Source: Oceanisphaera arctica
GTDB taxonomy: Bacteria > Pseudomonadota > Gammaproteobacteria > Enterobacterales > Aeromonadaceae
Length of the DNA: 64,000 nucleotides
Direction of reading: 5' to 3'
NCBI RefSeq assembly: GCF_002936955.1
Contig: NZ_MPZM01000014.1
Location: 16,014 to 80,013 of the forward strand
The notes under the pieces are model-generated. The model did not search any database. It was not told the DNA's origin and saw only the letters and a list, made by a program, of their open reading frames with translations. The position numbers and the translations under genes were made by a program. Below are positions 9,697-19,047 of this stretch, piece after piece. How positions within the stretch are numbered: position 1 is the first letter of the stretch; every line of letters starts with the position of its first letter.

Positions 9697-9774
9697 CAGA
9701 GGCAACACAGCCGCCTCCTTTGATACACCGAGTTGTCTGCAGGGGGCTAACAGGCGACGCCGGAGCATTAAGGA
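9697..9774. repeat. Upstream flank shared with the second structured repeat
   Basis: Two blocks here match the flank of the copy at 20350: a segment reading CAGAGG, a variable base, then AACACAGCCGCCTCC (9697-9718), and a segment starting CACCGAGTTGTCTG (9726 onward). Here they are only seven bases apart; at the other copy they are separated by 176 bases of hairpin-rich sequence. Confidence 0.7.
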
Positions 9775-9874
9775 GGACAAAGGGATCTGCTCTACCGACC
9801 TTCTGTTTCAGGGATGAAACAGAGAGCCTCCATGGAAGGATTCACGGCGAGTCGGTAGAGCGGGCCTTTTGGCC
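9775..9874 (+). repeat. 100-bp structured intergenic repeat, copy 1
   Basis: First of three copies (also at 20350 and 23153), all exactly 100 bp. The outer arms GGACAAAGG and CCTTTTGGCC can partly pair. Inside them GCTCTACCGAC pairs perfectly with GTCGGTAGAGC, and an inner hairpin CTGTTTCA/TGAAACAG has a four-base loop. It lies between the convergent miaE and sapF genes. It may act as a transcript-end structure or be a small mobile repeat. Confidence 0.88.
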
Positions 9875-9886
9875 GAAGCGTAACGC

Positions 9887-10693
9887 TTAGCGCTTCGAGT
9901 CGCTGTGATGCCAGCGGTATTCGTTGTTGTAACTCTGCAGCAGGCGCAAACCCTGCTCGCTCTGGGGGTTGGCCAGCACCTTGTGGGTGGGGCCGGCTTC
10001 CACTACATGACCCTCGTGCATCAGTATCACCTGATCGCTGATATGGCGTACCACGCCCAGGTCGTTGGCCACCAGCACATAAGACAAGCCCAGGCGACTC
10101 TGCAGGCTGAGCAGCAGGTTGATGATCTGTGAGCGCACCGAAATATCCAGATTGGAGATGGCTTCATCGGCCACGATGATCTTGGGGGAGAGGATCAGCG
10201 CCCGGGCCAGCGCTACCCGCTGTTTCTGACCGGTGGAAATCATCTGAGGGTAAAAGTGGTAGTGATCCGGCAGCAGGCCCACCATGCGCAGGGTATCCAG
10301 TACCAGGGTTTCACGTTGTTCGGCATCCAGATTCGTGTTGAGGATGAGCGGGGTTTCCAGGATCTGGCCGATGCGGTTGCGGGGGTTGAGCGAGGTGTTG
10401 GGATCCTGAAATATCATGCGCAGCAGCTGACAGCGTTTCTTGTCATCGCCCGGCTCTATTTTGTCACCGTCGATGTAAATGCTGCCCTGAGAGGGAGGCA
10501 TAACCCCGGCCAGCACCCGGGCCAGGGAGCTTTTTCCCGAGCCGGAATCGCCCATCACCGCCAGGGTCTGGCCCCGTTCCAGGGTAAAGGACAGCGGGTG
10601 GAAGGCGGTTTTGGTGACCTTGCGAAACAGCCCGCTGTGGGTCACGAATACCTTGCTGAGATTATCGACCTTGAGCAGTGGCACCTGGCTCAT
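9887..10693 (-). CDS. sapF: Peptide ABC transporter ATP-binding protein SapF
   Basis: A 268-residue ABC ATPase, the second of two in the Sap importer linked to antimicrobial peptide resistance and potassium uptake in enterobacteria. Walker A is GDSGSGKSS (residues 49-57), the signature is the diverged [14 protein letters not shown] typical of SapF, and Walker B is [12 protein letters not shown]. The switch (H-loop) position reads VLVANDLG, with Asn in place of His. It overlaps sapD by four bases and is the last gene of the operon. Confidence 0.9.
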   Translation of the reverse strand: MSQVPLLKVDNLSKVFVTHSGLFRKVTKTAFHPLSFTLERGQTLAVMGDSGSGKSSLARVLAGVMPPSQGSIYIDGDKIEPGDDKKRCQLLRMIFQDPNTSLNPRNRIGQILETPLILNTNLDAEQRETLVLDTLRMVGLLPDHYHFYPQMISTGQKQRVALARALILSPKIIVADEAISNLDISVRSQIINLLLSLQSRLGLSYVLVANDLGVVRHISDQVILMHEGHVVEAGPTHKVLANPQSEQGLRLLQSYNNEYRWHHSDSKR

Positions 10694-11691
10694 TTGGGCT
10701 TACCTTCTGGCATGTTGAGCGGAAAATGGCAGTAATAGGTCTGCCCCTTGATCTTGGCCAGGGGGGGCGTTATTACGCATTGCTTCTGGGCCTTGGGGCA
10801 GCGAGGGCCCAGCCGGCAGCCGATGGGCAGGTTTTGCAATGGCGGTATGACCCCCGGCAGTATGTTGAGCCGGGACTTGTGGGGCAAACTGCCATCCAGA
10901 TCCGGCATCATCTGCAGCAGGGCGGCGGTATAGGGATGGCGAGGCCGGGTCAGGATCTGCTCTCGGGTGCCGGACTCGACCGCCTGGCCGCAATACATCA
11001 CTGTGATGTTGTCGGTTAGCCGGGCAAAGGTGGTCAGATCGTTGCTGATCAGCAAGATGGTGGTGCCCGATAGTTTGTTGACCCGCTCCAGCAGCCGCAG
11101 TATCTGAGCCTGATTGGAGGCTTCCATGGCGTTGGTGGGTTCGTCCGCCACCAGCAGCTTGGGTTGGTTGGCGACGGCCATGGCGATCATCACCTTCTGG
11201 CAGACCCCCTCGGACAGCTGGTAAGGGTAGGCATTCATCACGGCTTTTGGCTCACGAATTCCCACTCTGTGCAGTAACGCGGTCGCCTGCTTGCGGCGCC
11301 AGTGCCAGCTCTGCCACCACTTGCCCTGAAAACTGCGTTCGGGAATGGCTTCTTCCAGCTGGGCGCCGATGCGCTCGGACGGATCCAGGCAGCTGGAAGG
11401 TTCCTGAAACACCATGGCGATATCCCGACCCATGATGCGCCGCCGTTCCTTGTGAGACAGGCTGAGCAGGTCGATGTTGTCGAGATACATGCGATCGGCG
11501 GTGACCCGCCAGGTGTCCTTGGCGATGCCGACGATGGTTTCGGCCACCAGACTCTTGCCGGAGCCAGACTCACCCACCAGGCCGCGAATTTCACCGTCGG
11601 CCAGGGTCAGGCTGAATTTATCCACCGCCTTGACCAGCCCCTGGGGCGTTTCTATCTCTATAGTGAGATTACGAATATCCAGCAGCGGCAT
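10690..11691 (-). CDS. sapD: Peptide ABC transporter ATP-binding protein SapD
   Basis: A 333-residue ABC ATPase of the oligopeptide-transporter class. Walker A is [10 protein letters not shown], the signature is the SapD-type [16 protein letters not shown], and Walker B is [12 protein letters not shown]. The C-terminal oligopeptide/nickel extension has a Cys cluster ([16 protein letters not shown]). The switch position reads LLISNDLT, with Asn where ABC proteins normally carry His. Enterobacterial SapD also supports Trk potassium transport. It overlaps sapC by one base. Confidence 0.92.
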   Translation of the reverse strand: MPLLDIRNLTIEIETPQGLVKAVDKFSLTLADGEIRGLVGESGSGKSLVAETIVGIAKDTWRVTADRMYLDNIDLLSLSHKERRRIMGRDIAMVFQEPSSCLDPSERIGAQLEEAIPERSFQGKWWQSWHWRRKQATALLHRVGIREPKAVMNAYPYQLSEGVCQKVMIAMAVANQPKLLVADEPTNAMEASNQAQILRLLERVNKLSGTTILLISNDLTTFARLTDNITVMYCGQAVESGTREQILTRPRHPYTAALLQMMPDLDGSLPHKSRLNILPGVIPPLQNLPIGCRLGPRCPKAQKQCVITPPLAKIKGQTYYCHFPLNMPEGKPK

Positions 11692-12584
11692 CAGTCCATT
11701 ACCTCGTTAATTGCCTGGCGCAGGCCTTCGCCAACCATGTTGACCACCAGTACCGAGAGCAGTATGGCCAGCCCCGGCAGGGTCACGGTCCAGGGCGCCA
11801 GGTAGACCAGATCCATGGCGTCCGACAACATGGCGCCCCATTCGGGGCGGGGCGGCTGGGCGCCCAGACCGAGAAAGCCGACGGCGGTAATGTCCAGAAT
11901 GGCGGAAGACAGCCCGCGGGTGGTCTGACTGACGATGGTGTCGCTCAGGTTAGGCAAGATGCCAAATCGGAGTATACGCCAGCGGGTACCCCCATCGAGG
12001 CGCAGGGCGGTAATGTATTCCTTCTGCATTTCGTCAGAGACGGCATTATAGATGGCGCGCGCAAACTGCGGGGTCAGTGCCAGGGTAATGGCGATCAGGG
12101 TATTGAACAACCCGGGGCCCAGAATGGCGACGAAAATGATGGCCAGCAGCAGCGAGGGGATCGACAGCAGCGTATCGAGAAAGTGGTTGAGAATGCTGGC
12201 CTTGAAGCCCTTGCTCATGCCCCCGACAATACCGATGCAACCGCCTGCCAGCAGCGCCACCAGTACCACCAGTACGGCGTTGCCGAAGGTGAGGCGAGCA
12301 CCAAACACCAGTCGGGACAGCATGTCGCGGCCCAAATCGTCGGTGCCGAGAAAAAAGTCGATATTGCCTTCGTCGGCCCAGGATGGCGGCATCAGCAGCG
12401 CCTGGCTGAACTGCTCGTAAGGGGCATAAGGCGCCAGCCAGGGGGCGAACAAGGTCAGCAACGACAGCAACCCCAGCCCCCACAGACCAATCATGCCCAG
12501 GGTATTCTTGCGAAACAGCTCCCAGGCCTGCTCGCGCGGCGAACGCACATGCAATTCCGGGTAGATATTAGCTCTGCCGGACAT
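11691..12584 (-). CDS. sapC: Peptide ABC transporter permease SapC
   Basis: A 297-residue DppC-type permease. An N-terminal cytoplasmic arm ([20 protein letters not shown]) precedes about six membrane segments. The EAA-loop that binds the ATPase is seen around residues 190-210 ([22 protein letters not shown]), and the family motif [16 protein letters not shown] lies near residue 85. It pairs with SapB, whose gene overlaps by 17 bases. Confidence 0.93.
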   Translation of the reverse strand: MSGRANIYPELHVRSPREQAWELFRKNTLGMIGLWGLGLLSLLTLFAPWLAPYAPYEQFSQALLMPPSWADEGNIDFFLGTDDLGRDMLSRLVFGARLTFGNAVLVVLVALLAGGCIGIVGGMSKGFKASILNHFLDTLLSIPSLLLAIIFVAILGPGLFNTLIAITLALTPQFARAIYNAVSDEMQKEYITALRLDGGTRWRILRFGILPNLSDTIVSQTTRGLSSAILDITAVGFLGLGAQPPRPEWGAMLSDAMDLVYLAPWTVTLPGLAILLSVLVVNMVGEGLRQAINEVMD

Positions 12585-13530
12585 AAATGGCCCTCCTTCT
12601 GGCGGGGTAAATCAGAGTGGATAGCACCTCCACGGCGGAGCTGGCCACTATGGTGAAGGTGGCAATGGCCAGGGTACCGCCCTTGATGGCGGCATAATCC
12701 TGCAGCGCGATACTGCCCACCAGCCAGCGGCCCAGACCGGGCCAGTCGAACACGATTTCGGTCATGATGGCCGAAGTCAGCACGGTACCGAATTGCAATC
12801 CCAGGGTGGGAATGGCCATGGGAAAGGCGTTGCGCAGACCATGGCGTAGTATCACATGGGTTTCGCTCAGCCCCTTGGTCAGGGCGGCGCGGATATAGTT
12901 TTGCCTGAGCACTTCCAGCAGGGCGCTGCGGATCTGTCGGATCACCTCTGTGGTTGGCACTATGGCCAGTACCAGTGCCGGCAGTATCAGGTGGCGGAGC
13001 GCGTCGAGAAAGGCGGGCCAGCGATACTGGCTGTCGGCCAGCAGCGTATCTATGGTCATGATGCCGGTCACCTGCTCTATTTCGTACAAGAGGCTGAGCT
13101 GACCCGATACCGGCAGCCAGCCCAGATGGAGCGAGAAAAACATCACCAGCAACAGACCCAGCCAGAATACCGGGACCGAATAGCCGATCAGGGTACCGGT
13201 GAGGATCAGGGTGTCCTGCCAGCGGCCCTGGCGCAGGGCGGCCAGGGTACCTGAGGGTACCCCTACCAGTAACGAAATGGTAAAGGCGGCCAGGCACAGC
13301 TCCAGGGTGGCGGGAAAATACTGGCTTATCGCCTCCAGTACCGGCAGACCAGTAGCGCTGGAAATACCGAAGTCGCCGGCCAGCAGCTGCTGCAGAAAGG
13401 CGAGGTAGCCTGTCATGAGGTCGTTCTGGTCATCCTCCAGGAGTTTAAACTCCAGCACATAGGCGACCAGGGTCAGCACCAACAGTGTGGTCAGCAGCAG
13501 GCCGAGGCGCCGCAACAGATAACGCAGCAT
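12568..13530 (-). CDS. sapB: Peptide ABC transporter permease SapB
   Basis: A 320-residue DppB-type permease starting MLRYLLRRLGLLLTTLLVLT. It has about six membrane segments, the FSLHLGWLPVSG loop and the ATPase-contact segment YIRAALTKGLSETHVILRHG. Together with SapC it forms the channel of the Sap importer. Its start lies two bases after the sapA stop, consistent with translational coupling. Confidence 0.93.
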   Translation of the reverse strand: MLRYLLRRLGLLLTTLLVLTLVAYVLEFKLLEDDQNDLMTGYLAFLQQLLAGDFGISSATGLPVLEAISQYFPATLELCLAAFTISLLVGVPSGTLAALRQGRWQDTLILTGTLIGYSVPVFWLGLLLVMFFSLHLGWLPVSGQLSLLYEIEQVTGIMTIDTLLADSQYRWPAFLDALRHLILPALVLAIVPTTEVIRQIRSALLEVLRQNYIRAALTKGLSETHVILRHGLRNAFPMAIPTLGLQFGTVLTSAIMTEIVFDWPGLGRWLVGSIALQDYAAIKGGTLAIATFTIVASSAVEVLSTLIYPARRRAIYVRQS

Positions 13531-13532
13531 GG

Positions 13533-15134
13533 TTACTCCTTGTAGGCCTGATGAAAGGCGACACCGCCATAGGGCAACAGTCGCAACCCCTTGACCTGTT
13601 TACGATAGGCCTGCAGCCGCTGGCTGTGGACCAGCGGTATCACCGCCATGTCCTGATAGGCCAGCTGCTGTGCCTGCTGATAATAGCCGATACGGCGGGT
13701 CATCTGTGGTTCGGTCAGCGCCAGATCCAGCTGTTGTTCAAACAGCGGGTGGCACCAGCGGCTGGCGTTGGTGCCGGCGGCAATGGCCTGGCAGCTGAGC
13801 AGGTTACGCAGCATGTTATCCGGATCCGGGGTATCGGCCGACCAGCCGGTCAGCACCGCATCCTGATCTCCTTCCCGCAGCTCCCGGCGCAGTATTTGCT
13901 CTTCCAGGCTGAGCAGTTTCACCCTGATGCCCAGCGTCGCCAGCCGGCGCTGGATAAGCTGGCCGGTCTTGAGTCCGTCCGGATTGTAGGTACGGGCCCC
14001 GGAAGGCACCAGCAGGGTCATGTCAAAGCCATCGCTCAGCCCGGCCTGCTCCAGCAGCCAGCGGGCCCGGCTTTGATCCGGCAGCGGCATCAAGAGGTTG
14101 GGATCATGGCCCCAGGACACCGGCGGCAGCAGCGACTCGGCCAGCGCGCCGATATCGAAATACACGGCCTGCAGAATATCCGTTCTGTTGAGCGCCAGAC
14201 TCAGCGCCTTGCGCACCCGGATATCATCGAAGGGAGGTTTCTGGGTATTGAGCGCCAGTACCGCCACGTTCATGCCGGTTGCATAGCTCAGGGCCAGCTC
14301 GGAGTGCTGTTTAATGACCGACAGCTGGCTGGTGGCCGGATGGGCCATGACGTCGCATTCGCCGGTCAGCAGCTTGGCCAGTCGCTTGGACGATTTGGGC
14401 GTAATGTCGAACACCAACTGGGCCAGCCGGGCGCTGCCGCGCCAGTAGCTGGGATGGCGATGATAGCGGATAAACTCGTCGGCGCGGTATAGGTTGAGCA
14501 GAAAAGGCCCGGTACCGACCGGTTGCTGATCCAGCAACTGTGGCTGACCTGCCGCCAGCAACTGCGCCCCGTATTCCGCCGACAGTATCACAGCGTAATC
14601 GGTGGCCAGATTGGTCAGAAAAGAGGTGTTGGGGCGAGTAAGCACAAACTCTACCTCGTGCTCGTTTAGCGCATGTACCTCGCTGACCAGCGCCTGCCAG
14701 CCGATGCTGTCGAAAAACGGGTAACGACCCCCGCTTACCGCATGATAAGGATGCTGCTTATCGATCAGACGGGAGAAGGTAAAGACCACATCTTCTGCGG
14801 TCAATGGGCGGCTGGGGCTGAACCAGTCGGTATCATGAAAGGTCACGCCGGGGCGCAGGGTAAAACGATAGCGCAGGCCATCGTCGCTGCGTTCCCATTC
14901 GGTGGCAAGCGCCGGTATCGGCTGCTGGCTGTCTGGGGTGATATCCAGCAGCCGGTCGTAGAGCTGATGGGCGGTGGCGTCCAGGGTTTCGGTGGAGGTG
15001 ACCAGTTGTGGATTAAAGGTGAGCGGCGTCCCTTCTATACAATAGAGCAGACTTTCCTGTGCCAGTTGTCGGTTGCCGCCGTCACATCCTGCCAGTAACA
15101 GGGTGGCCAGCAGGCTCCATAGCCATAAACGCAT
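13533..15134 (-). CDS. sapA: Peptide-binding protein SapA (predicted lipoprotein)
   Basis: A 533-residue periplasmic solute-binding protein of the peptide/nickel (SBP_bac_5) family. The N-terminus MRLWLWSLLATLLLAGCDGG holds a lipobox (LLAGC), so it is probably lipid-anchored. Conserved blocks include GTPLTFNPQLVTSTETLDAT, the GLRYRFTLRPGVTFHDTDWF strand, and LSLALNRTDILQAVYF. In enterobacteria SapA binds antimicrobial peptides. It starts two bases after pspF, so peptide transport here probably shares a transcript with the phage-shock activator. Confidence 0.92.
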   Translation of the reverse strand: MRLWLWSLLATLLLAGCDGGNRQLAQESLLYCIEGTPLTFNPQLVTSTETLDATAHQLYDRLLDITPDSQQPIPALATEWERSDDGLRYRFTLRPGVTFHDTDWFSPSRPLTAEDVVFTFSRLIDKQHPYHAVSGGRYPFFDSIGWQALVSEVHALNEHEVEFVLTRPNTSFLTNLATDYAVILSAEYGAQLLAAGQPQLLDQQPVGTGPFLLNLYRADEFIRYHRHPSYWRGSARLAQLVFDITPKSSKRLAKLLTGECDVMAHPATSQLSVIKQHSELALSYATGMNVAVLALNTQKPPFDDIRVRKALSLALNRTDILQAVYFDIGALAESLLPPVSWGHDPNLLMPLPDQSRARWLLEQAGLSDGFDMTLLVPSGARTYNPDGLKTGQLIQRRLATLGIRVKLLSLEEQILRRELREGDQDAVLTGWSADTPDPDNMLRNLLSCQAIAAGTNASRWCHPLFEQQLDLALTEPQMTRRIGYYQQAQQLAYQDMAVIPLVHSQRLQAYRKQVKGLRLLPYGGVAFHQAYKE

Positions 15135-15136
15135 GC

Positions 15137-16138
15137 TTAATCCTTGAGGTCTTCCTGCTCGCCGGTTGGCAGCAGAGAAGCGTATTTACGCAGCAAGCCA
15201 CGTAACTGATGATAACTCAGGCCCAGTCGCTCGGCCGCCTGCCGCTGATTATAACGGGCCCGCTCCAGGGCGAGCCCGAGCAGCCGGACTTCTTCTCGGG
15301 CCAGATGTTCCTTGAGATCGAGTGGCAGCCTGGTATCGGCATTGCCCCGGGTCGGCGACGCTGGTCGCCAGGGCGAGGCGAAGGGATCCAGATACAGCTC
15401 GCTCAGCGCCACCTCCGGCCGGCCATGATGATAGAGGCTGCGCTCAATCACGTTCTTGAGCTCCCGCACATTACCCGGCCAGGGGTGCGCCAGCAGATGC
15501 CGGCGCACTGCCGGGCTGAAACCGGCAAACAGTGGCCAGCCCAGCTCCATGCACAGCGAAACGGCAAAATGCTCGGCTAGGCGCAAAATATCGTCATCCC
15601 GGGCCCGCAGGGGCGGCAATGTAACCACATCGAAGGCCAGTCTATCAAGCAGATCGGCCCTGAAGTCTCCCTTTTGAGCCAATACCGGCAGATCCTGGTT
15701 GCTGGCACAGACCAGTCGCACATCGACCCGGACCGGCTGACTGCCGCCGACCCGCTCGAATTCACCGTATTCGATAACCCTCAGCAGCTTTTCCTGCACC
15801 CGGGGGCTGGTACTGGCCAGCTCGTCGAGAAACAGGGTGCCGCCGTCGGCGCGCTCGAAGCGGCCCAGGTGGCGCTTCTGGGCGCCGGTAAAGGCACCGG
15901 CTTCGTGGCCGAACAGCTCGCTTTCCAGCAGAGTCTCGGCCAGGGTGGCGCAGTTGAGGGAAATAAAGGGCTGCTGCCAGCGGGGCGACAGATAATGCAG
16001 CCGGTGGGCGATCAGCTCCTTTCCGGTGCCGCGCTCGCCCACCACCAGTATCGGTTTATTCAGTGGCGCCAGTAGCGACACCTGCTCCAGTATCGAGAGC
16101 AGGGCATTGGACTGACCGATCAGATCATTGTCTGTCAT
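15137..16138 (-). CDS. pspF: Phage shock protein operon transcriptional activator
   Basis: A 333-residue sigma-54 activator without an N-terminal receiver or PAS domain, as is usual for PspF. The AAA+ domain has Walker A GERGTGKE, the sigma-54 contact loop GAFTGAQ and Walker B GGTLFLDEL; a Fis-type helix-turn-helix is at the C-terminus (NQRQAAERLGLSYHQLRGLLRKY). Free PspF activates the psp promoter and PspA inhibits it. It is divergent from pspA, and sapA follows two bases downstream. Confidence 0.94.
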   Translation of the reverse strand: MTDNDLIGQSNALLSILEQVSLLAPLNKPILVVGERGTGKELIAHRLHYLSPRWQQPFISLNCATLAETLLESELFGHEAGAFTGAQKRHLGRFERADGGTLFLDELASTSPRVQEKLLRVIEYGEFERVGGSQPVRVDVRLVCASNQDLPVLAQKGDFRADLLDRLAFDVVTLPPLRARDDDILRLAEHFAVSLCMELGWPLFAGFSPAVRRHLLAHPWPGNVRELKNVIERSLYHHGRPEVALSELYLDPFASPWRPASPTRGNADTRLPLDLKEHLAREEVRLLGLALERARYNQRQAAERLGLSYHQLRGLLRKYASLLPTGEQEDLKD

Positions 16139-16260
16139 GGCACACCAAAGTGGCGAAATTTGCTAGATGATAGCGTTATTCGCCGACTTCGGCCAATGCC
16201 CGAGTGATGCTTGTTTATGGTTTTTATCTATATTTCAAATGATTAGTGGCTTCTGCCGGG

Positions 16261-16277
16261 TTGGCACATAACTTGTT
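16261..16277 (+). promoter_or_regulatory. Sigma-54 promoter of pspABC
   Basis: TTGGCAC, five bases, then TTGTT matches the sigma-54 -24/-12 consensus, with GT in place of the usual GC at -12. GG and GT have the required ten-base spacing. The AT-rich stretch at 16215-16245 would suit IHF, and PspF sites are expected at about 16150-16215. It is 68 bases ahead of the pspA start. Confidence 0.8.
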
Positions 16278-16344
16278 ATGTATAGGGGAAGAATACAAGA
16301 CGACCCGAGTCTTGTTCTATCATCGGTATCGAGGAGACAACACC

Positions 16345-17010
16345 ATGAGCATATTTTCCCGACTGGCGGATATCATCAACGCCAACCTCAACTCCCTGCT
16401 GGACAAGGCCGAAGATCCGGCCAAGATGGTACGTCTCATCATCCAGGAAATGGAAGACGAGCTGGTGCGCGAGCGCTCCAATCTGGCCCGCTTTCTGGCC
16501 GAGAAAAAAGATGTGTTGCGCCAGATTGAACGCCACCGGGAGCGGGTGAGTGAATGGCAGAGCAAGGCCGAGCTGGCCCTGAGCCGTGAGCGCGACGATC
16601 TGGCCCGGGCCGCCCTGCTGGAAAAGAGCAAGCAGAGCGAGCTGCTCAAGGCCCTGGAACATGAACACGAGGCGGTGGCAGAAGGCATCAACAAGCTGTC
16701 GGAGGCCATTAGCGCCCTGGAAGCCAAGCTGGTCGACGCCCGTTCACGCCAGCAGGCGATGCAGTTGCGCGAGCGCAGCGCCCAGAGTCGCATCAAGGTG
16801 CAGGAGCGGGTACGTCACAGCGAAACCGGCTCGTCGGTCGACAAGTTCGATCGCATGGAACGCAAGATAGACGAGCTGGAAGCCCGGGCGGACTTGTACA
16901 GCAAGAGCAAGGGGCTGGAGCAGTCCTTTGCCGAGCTGGAGGTGGACGACGCCATCAACCGTGAGCTGGACAAGCTGAAAGCCAAAATGAACAAGAGTGA
17001 GGAGCAGTGA
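16345..17010 (+). CDS. pspA: Phage shock protein A
   Basis: A 221-residue, almost entirely coiled-coil protein of the PspA/IM30 (ESCRT-III-like) family. It begins MSIFSRLADIINANLNSLLDKAEDPAKM, the amphipathic helix that senses stressed membranes. It binds the inner membrane, maintains the proton-motive force and inhibits PspF. The ATG at 16345 has a GAGGAGA ribosome binding site; longer in-frame readings run into the promoter. It is the first gene of pspABC-ycjX-ycjF, and its stop overlaps the pspB start. Confidence 0.97.
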   Translation: MSIFSRLADIINANLNSLLDKAEDPAKMVRLIIQEMEDELVRERSNLARFLAEKKDVLRQIERHRERVSEWQSKAELALSRERDDLARAALLEKSKQSELLKALEHEHEAVAEGINKLSEAISALEAKLVDARSRQQAMQLRERSAQSRIKVQERVRHSETGSSVDKFDRMERKIDELEARADLYSKSKGLEQSFAELEVDDAINRELDKLKAKMNKSEEQ

Positions 17011-17243
17011 TGTCGGAGCTGGCCTGGGCCCTGGTGGCCCCCTTGAATATCTTTCTGTTTCTGGTGGTGCCCATCTGGCTGGTGCTGCATTATCGCAGCA
17101 AGCGCCGGCTCGATGAGGGACTGGGCGAGACCGCCCGTCAACGCCTGGAACAGAGTCTGACGCAGGCGGAGCAACTGGCCGATAGGGTTACCACCCTGGA
17201 GCGGCTGCTGGATCAGGAGGTACCCGGATGGCGTCAACCTTGA
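17010..17243 (+). CDS. pspB: Phage shock protein B
   Basis: A 77-residue inner-membrane protein: one N-terminal membrane segment (APLNIFLFLVVPIWLVLHY), then a basic stretch (RSKRR) and a coiled-coil leucine-zipper tail. PspB with PspC senses secretin stress and relieves PspA inhibition of PspF. The ATG at 17010 overlaps the pspA stop; a GTG one codon earlier is also possible. The end overlaps pspC by 16 bases. Confidence 0.95.
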   Translation: MSELAWALVAPLNIFLFLVVPIWLVLHYRSKRRLDEGLGETARQRLEQSLTQAEQLADRVTTLERLLDQEVPGWRQP

Positions 17244-17617
17244 TAAATCTGTATCGCGACAAGCGCAATGGCAAACTCGGCGGCGTTTGTGCCGGCATTG
17301 CCCGCAAGGCCGAAGTCGAGCCCTGGCTGGTGCGGGTGCTGGCGCTCACCGGCCTGGTGTTTGCCAGTTTTCTGACCTTTGTACTTTATATTGCCGCCTG
17401 GCTGCTGCTGGAAGACAGGCCCCTGGTGGAAGAGGCGGAGCAGTCTCATGTCAAAACCGCCGGCTGGCAGTCGGGCCTGTCGCCACAAGAGGCGCTGACC
17501 CGGCTGGACAACCGGTTGCAGCAGCTGAATGGCCGGGTGGCAAAAATGGAACAATTGCTGACCTCGCAAGAGTTTCGTTTGCGACGGGAGTTCAATGATT
17601 TGGGTAAAGATCGATGA
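17228..17617 (+). CDS. pspC: Phage shock protein C
   Basis: A 129-residue membrane protein with the PspC domain at the N-terminus (LYRDKRNGKLGGVCAGIARK, then EPWLVRVLALTGLVF), one or two membrane segments (LTGLVFASFLTFVLYIAAWLL) and a C-terminal coiled coil (RLDNRLQQLNGRVAKMEQLL). It acts with PspB as the stress sensor of the psp response. It overlaps ycjX by four bases. No pspD is present between pspC and ycjX, unlike in E. coli. Confidence 0.95.
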   Translation: MASTLINLYRDKRNGKLGGVCAGIARKAEVEPWLVRVLALTGLVFASFLTFVLYIAAWLLLEDRPLVEEAEQSHVKTAGWQSGLSPQEALTRLDNRLQQLNGRVAKMEQLLTSQEFRLRREFNDLGKDR

Positions 17618-19047
17618 GCAGGACGCCACTGGATCAGTGGCGCAATTCTCAATGGCGAAACGCTCAATGGCGAAATAAGGCAGGAGCCTGGGTGCAACGG
17701 GGTCTGGACCAACGCTTGCGGCTGGCGGTGACGGGGCTGAGCCGTAGCGGCAAGACCGCCTTTATCACCAGCCTGGTCAACCAGCTGGAACACGCCGGGC
17801 TGGATGCCCGGCTGCCGCACTGGCCGCCGGCGGCGGAGGGGCGACTGCTCGGCATACAGCGGGTGCCGAGCCGACATCATCATGTGCCGGCCTTCGGTTA
17901 CGAGGCGGCGCTGGGTCAGCTGTCGGCCACGCCGCCATGCTGGCCCGAGCCGACCCGAGGCATCAGTGAAATCACCCTCGCCATTCGTTACCGGCCCAAA
18001 AACCGGCTCAAGCGCAAGCTGCAGGACACCGCCACCCTCTATCTGGAAATTGTCGACTACCCCGGAGAATGGCTGCTGGATCTGCCGCTGCTGGGCATGA
18101 GCTATGCCCAGTGGAGCGAGCAACAGCGCCAGCTGCTGCAGACACCGGCGCTGGCCGAGCTGGCCACGCCCTGGTTGCAGGCCGGGGCTTTACTTGCCGC
18201 CGACGGCCCTGCCGAGGATGGCAAACTGGCGCCGCTGGCGGCGGCCTATACCCAATGGCTGCACGACATCAAGCGCGAGTGCGGCGCCTATTTGGTGCAA
18301 CCGGGGCGTTTCATTCTGCCCGGCGAGTACCGGGATGCCCCCATGTTGCAGTTTGTGCCCTGGGTGTGGGACCCGGTGCCGGGCGGGCTGAATGACAGCC
18401 ACCATTACGGCATGATGGAAGCGCGCTTCGAACACTACAAAAAGCATCTGGTGCAGGGCTTTTACAAGGACTTCTTCGCCGGCTTCGACCGCCAGATAGT
18501 GCTGGTGGACTGCCTGACGCCGCTCAATCGCGGCCCCGACAGCTTTGCCGATCTCCGCCGGGCGCTGAACGCCATACTGCAGAGTTTCGAATACGGCAAA
18601 AGCGGCTGGTGGCAGCGGCTGTTTGCTCCGCGCATCGACAAGCTGCTGTTTGCCGCCACCAAGGCCGATCATCTGACGCCGGATCAGCACGGCCGACTGG
18701 CCACCCTGCTCGGCACCCTGGTGCGGGGCGGCCATCGTCATGCGCGGTTGTCCGGTATCGACATTCATACCCTGGCACTGGCGGCCATTCGCGCCACCAG
18801 CAGCGGCCAGGTCAGTCACCAGGGCGAAACCATACCGGCGCTGCAGGGGCGGCGGCTGGACAAGCTGGACGCGGTGGCTCTGTATCCGGGCGAAGTCCCC
18901 GAGTCCTTGCCCGAAGAGGCTTTCTGGCGGCAGCAGGGCTTCGACTTTACCGAATTCGCCCCGCCCGAGTGGCAGCCGGAACAGCCGCTGCCCCATTTGC
19001 GCCTGGATCAGGCACTGGCTTTCCTGTTGGGAGACAAATTATCGTGA
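17614..19047 (+). CDS. ycjX: YcjX family P-loop protein
   Basis: A 477-residue ATP/GTP-binding protein of the YcjX (DUF463) family, part of the extended psp regulon. Walker A is GLSRSGKTAF near residue 43. Other family blocks are LEIVDYPGEWLLDLPLL and QIVLVDCLTPLNRGPDSF, with KADHLTP as a G4-like motif. Its role is not established. An unusual feature is the N-terminus, where a 15-bp unit repeated three times (17635-17679) encodes QWRN plus one variable residue each time. The stop overlaps the GTG start of ycjF. Confidence 0.93.
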   Translation: MSRTPLDQWRNSQWRNAQWRNKAGAWVQRGLDQRLRLAVTGLSRSGKTAFITSLVNQLEHAGLDARLPHWPPAAEGRLLGIQRVPSRHHHVPAFGYEAALGQLSATPPCWPEPTRGISEITLAIRYRPKNRLKRKLQDTATLYLEIVDYPGEWLLDLPLLGMSYAQWSEQQRQLLQTPALAELATPWLQAGALLAADGPAEDGKLAPLAAAYTQWLHDIKRECGAYLVQPGRFILPGEYRDAPMLQFVPWVWDPVPGGLNDSHHYGMMEARFEHYKKHLVQGFYKDFFAGFDRQIVLVDCLTPLNRGPDSFADLRRALNAILQSFEYGKSGWWQRLFAPRIDKLLFAATKADHLTPDQHGRLATLLGTLVRGGHRHARLSGIDIHTLALAAIRATSSGQVSHQGETIPALQGRRLDKLDAVALYPGEVPESLPEEAFWRQQGFDFTEFAPPEWQPEQPLPHLRLDQALAFLLGDKLS

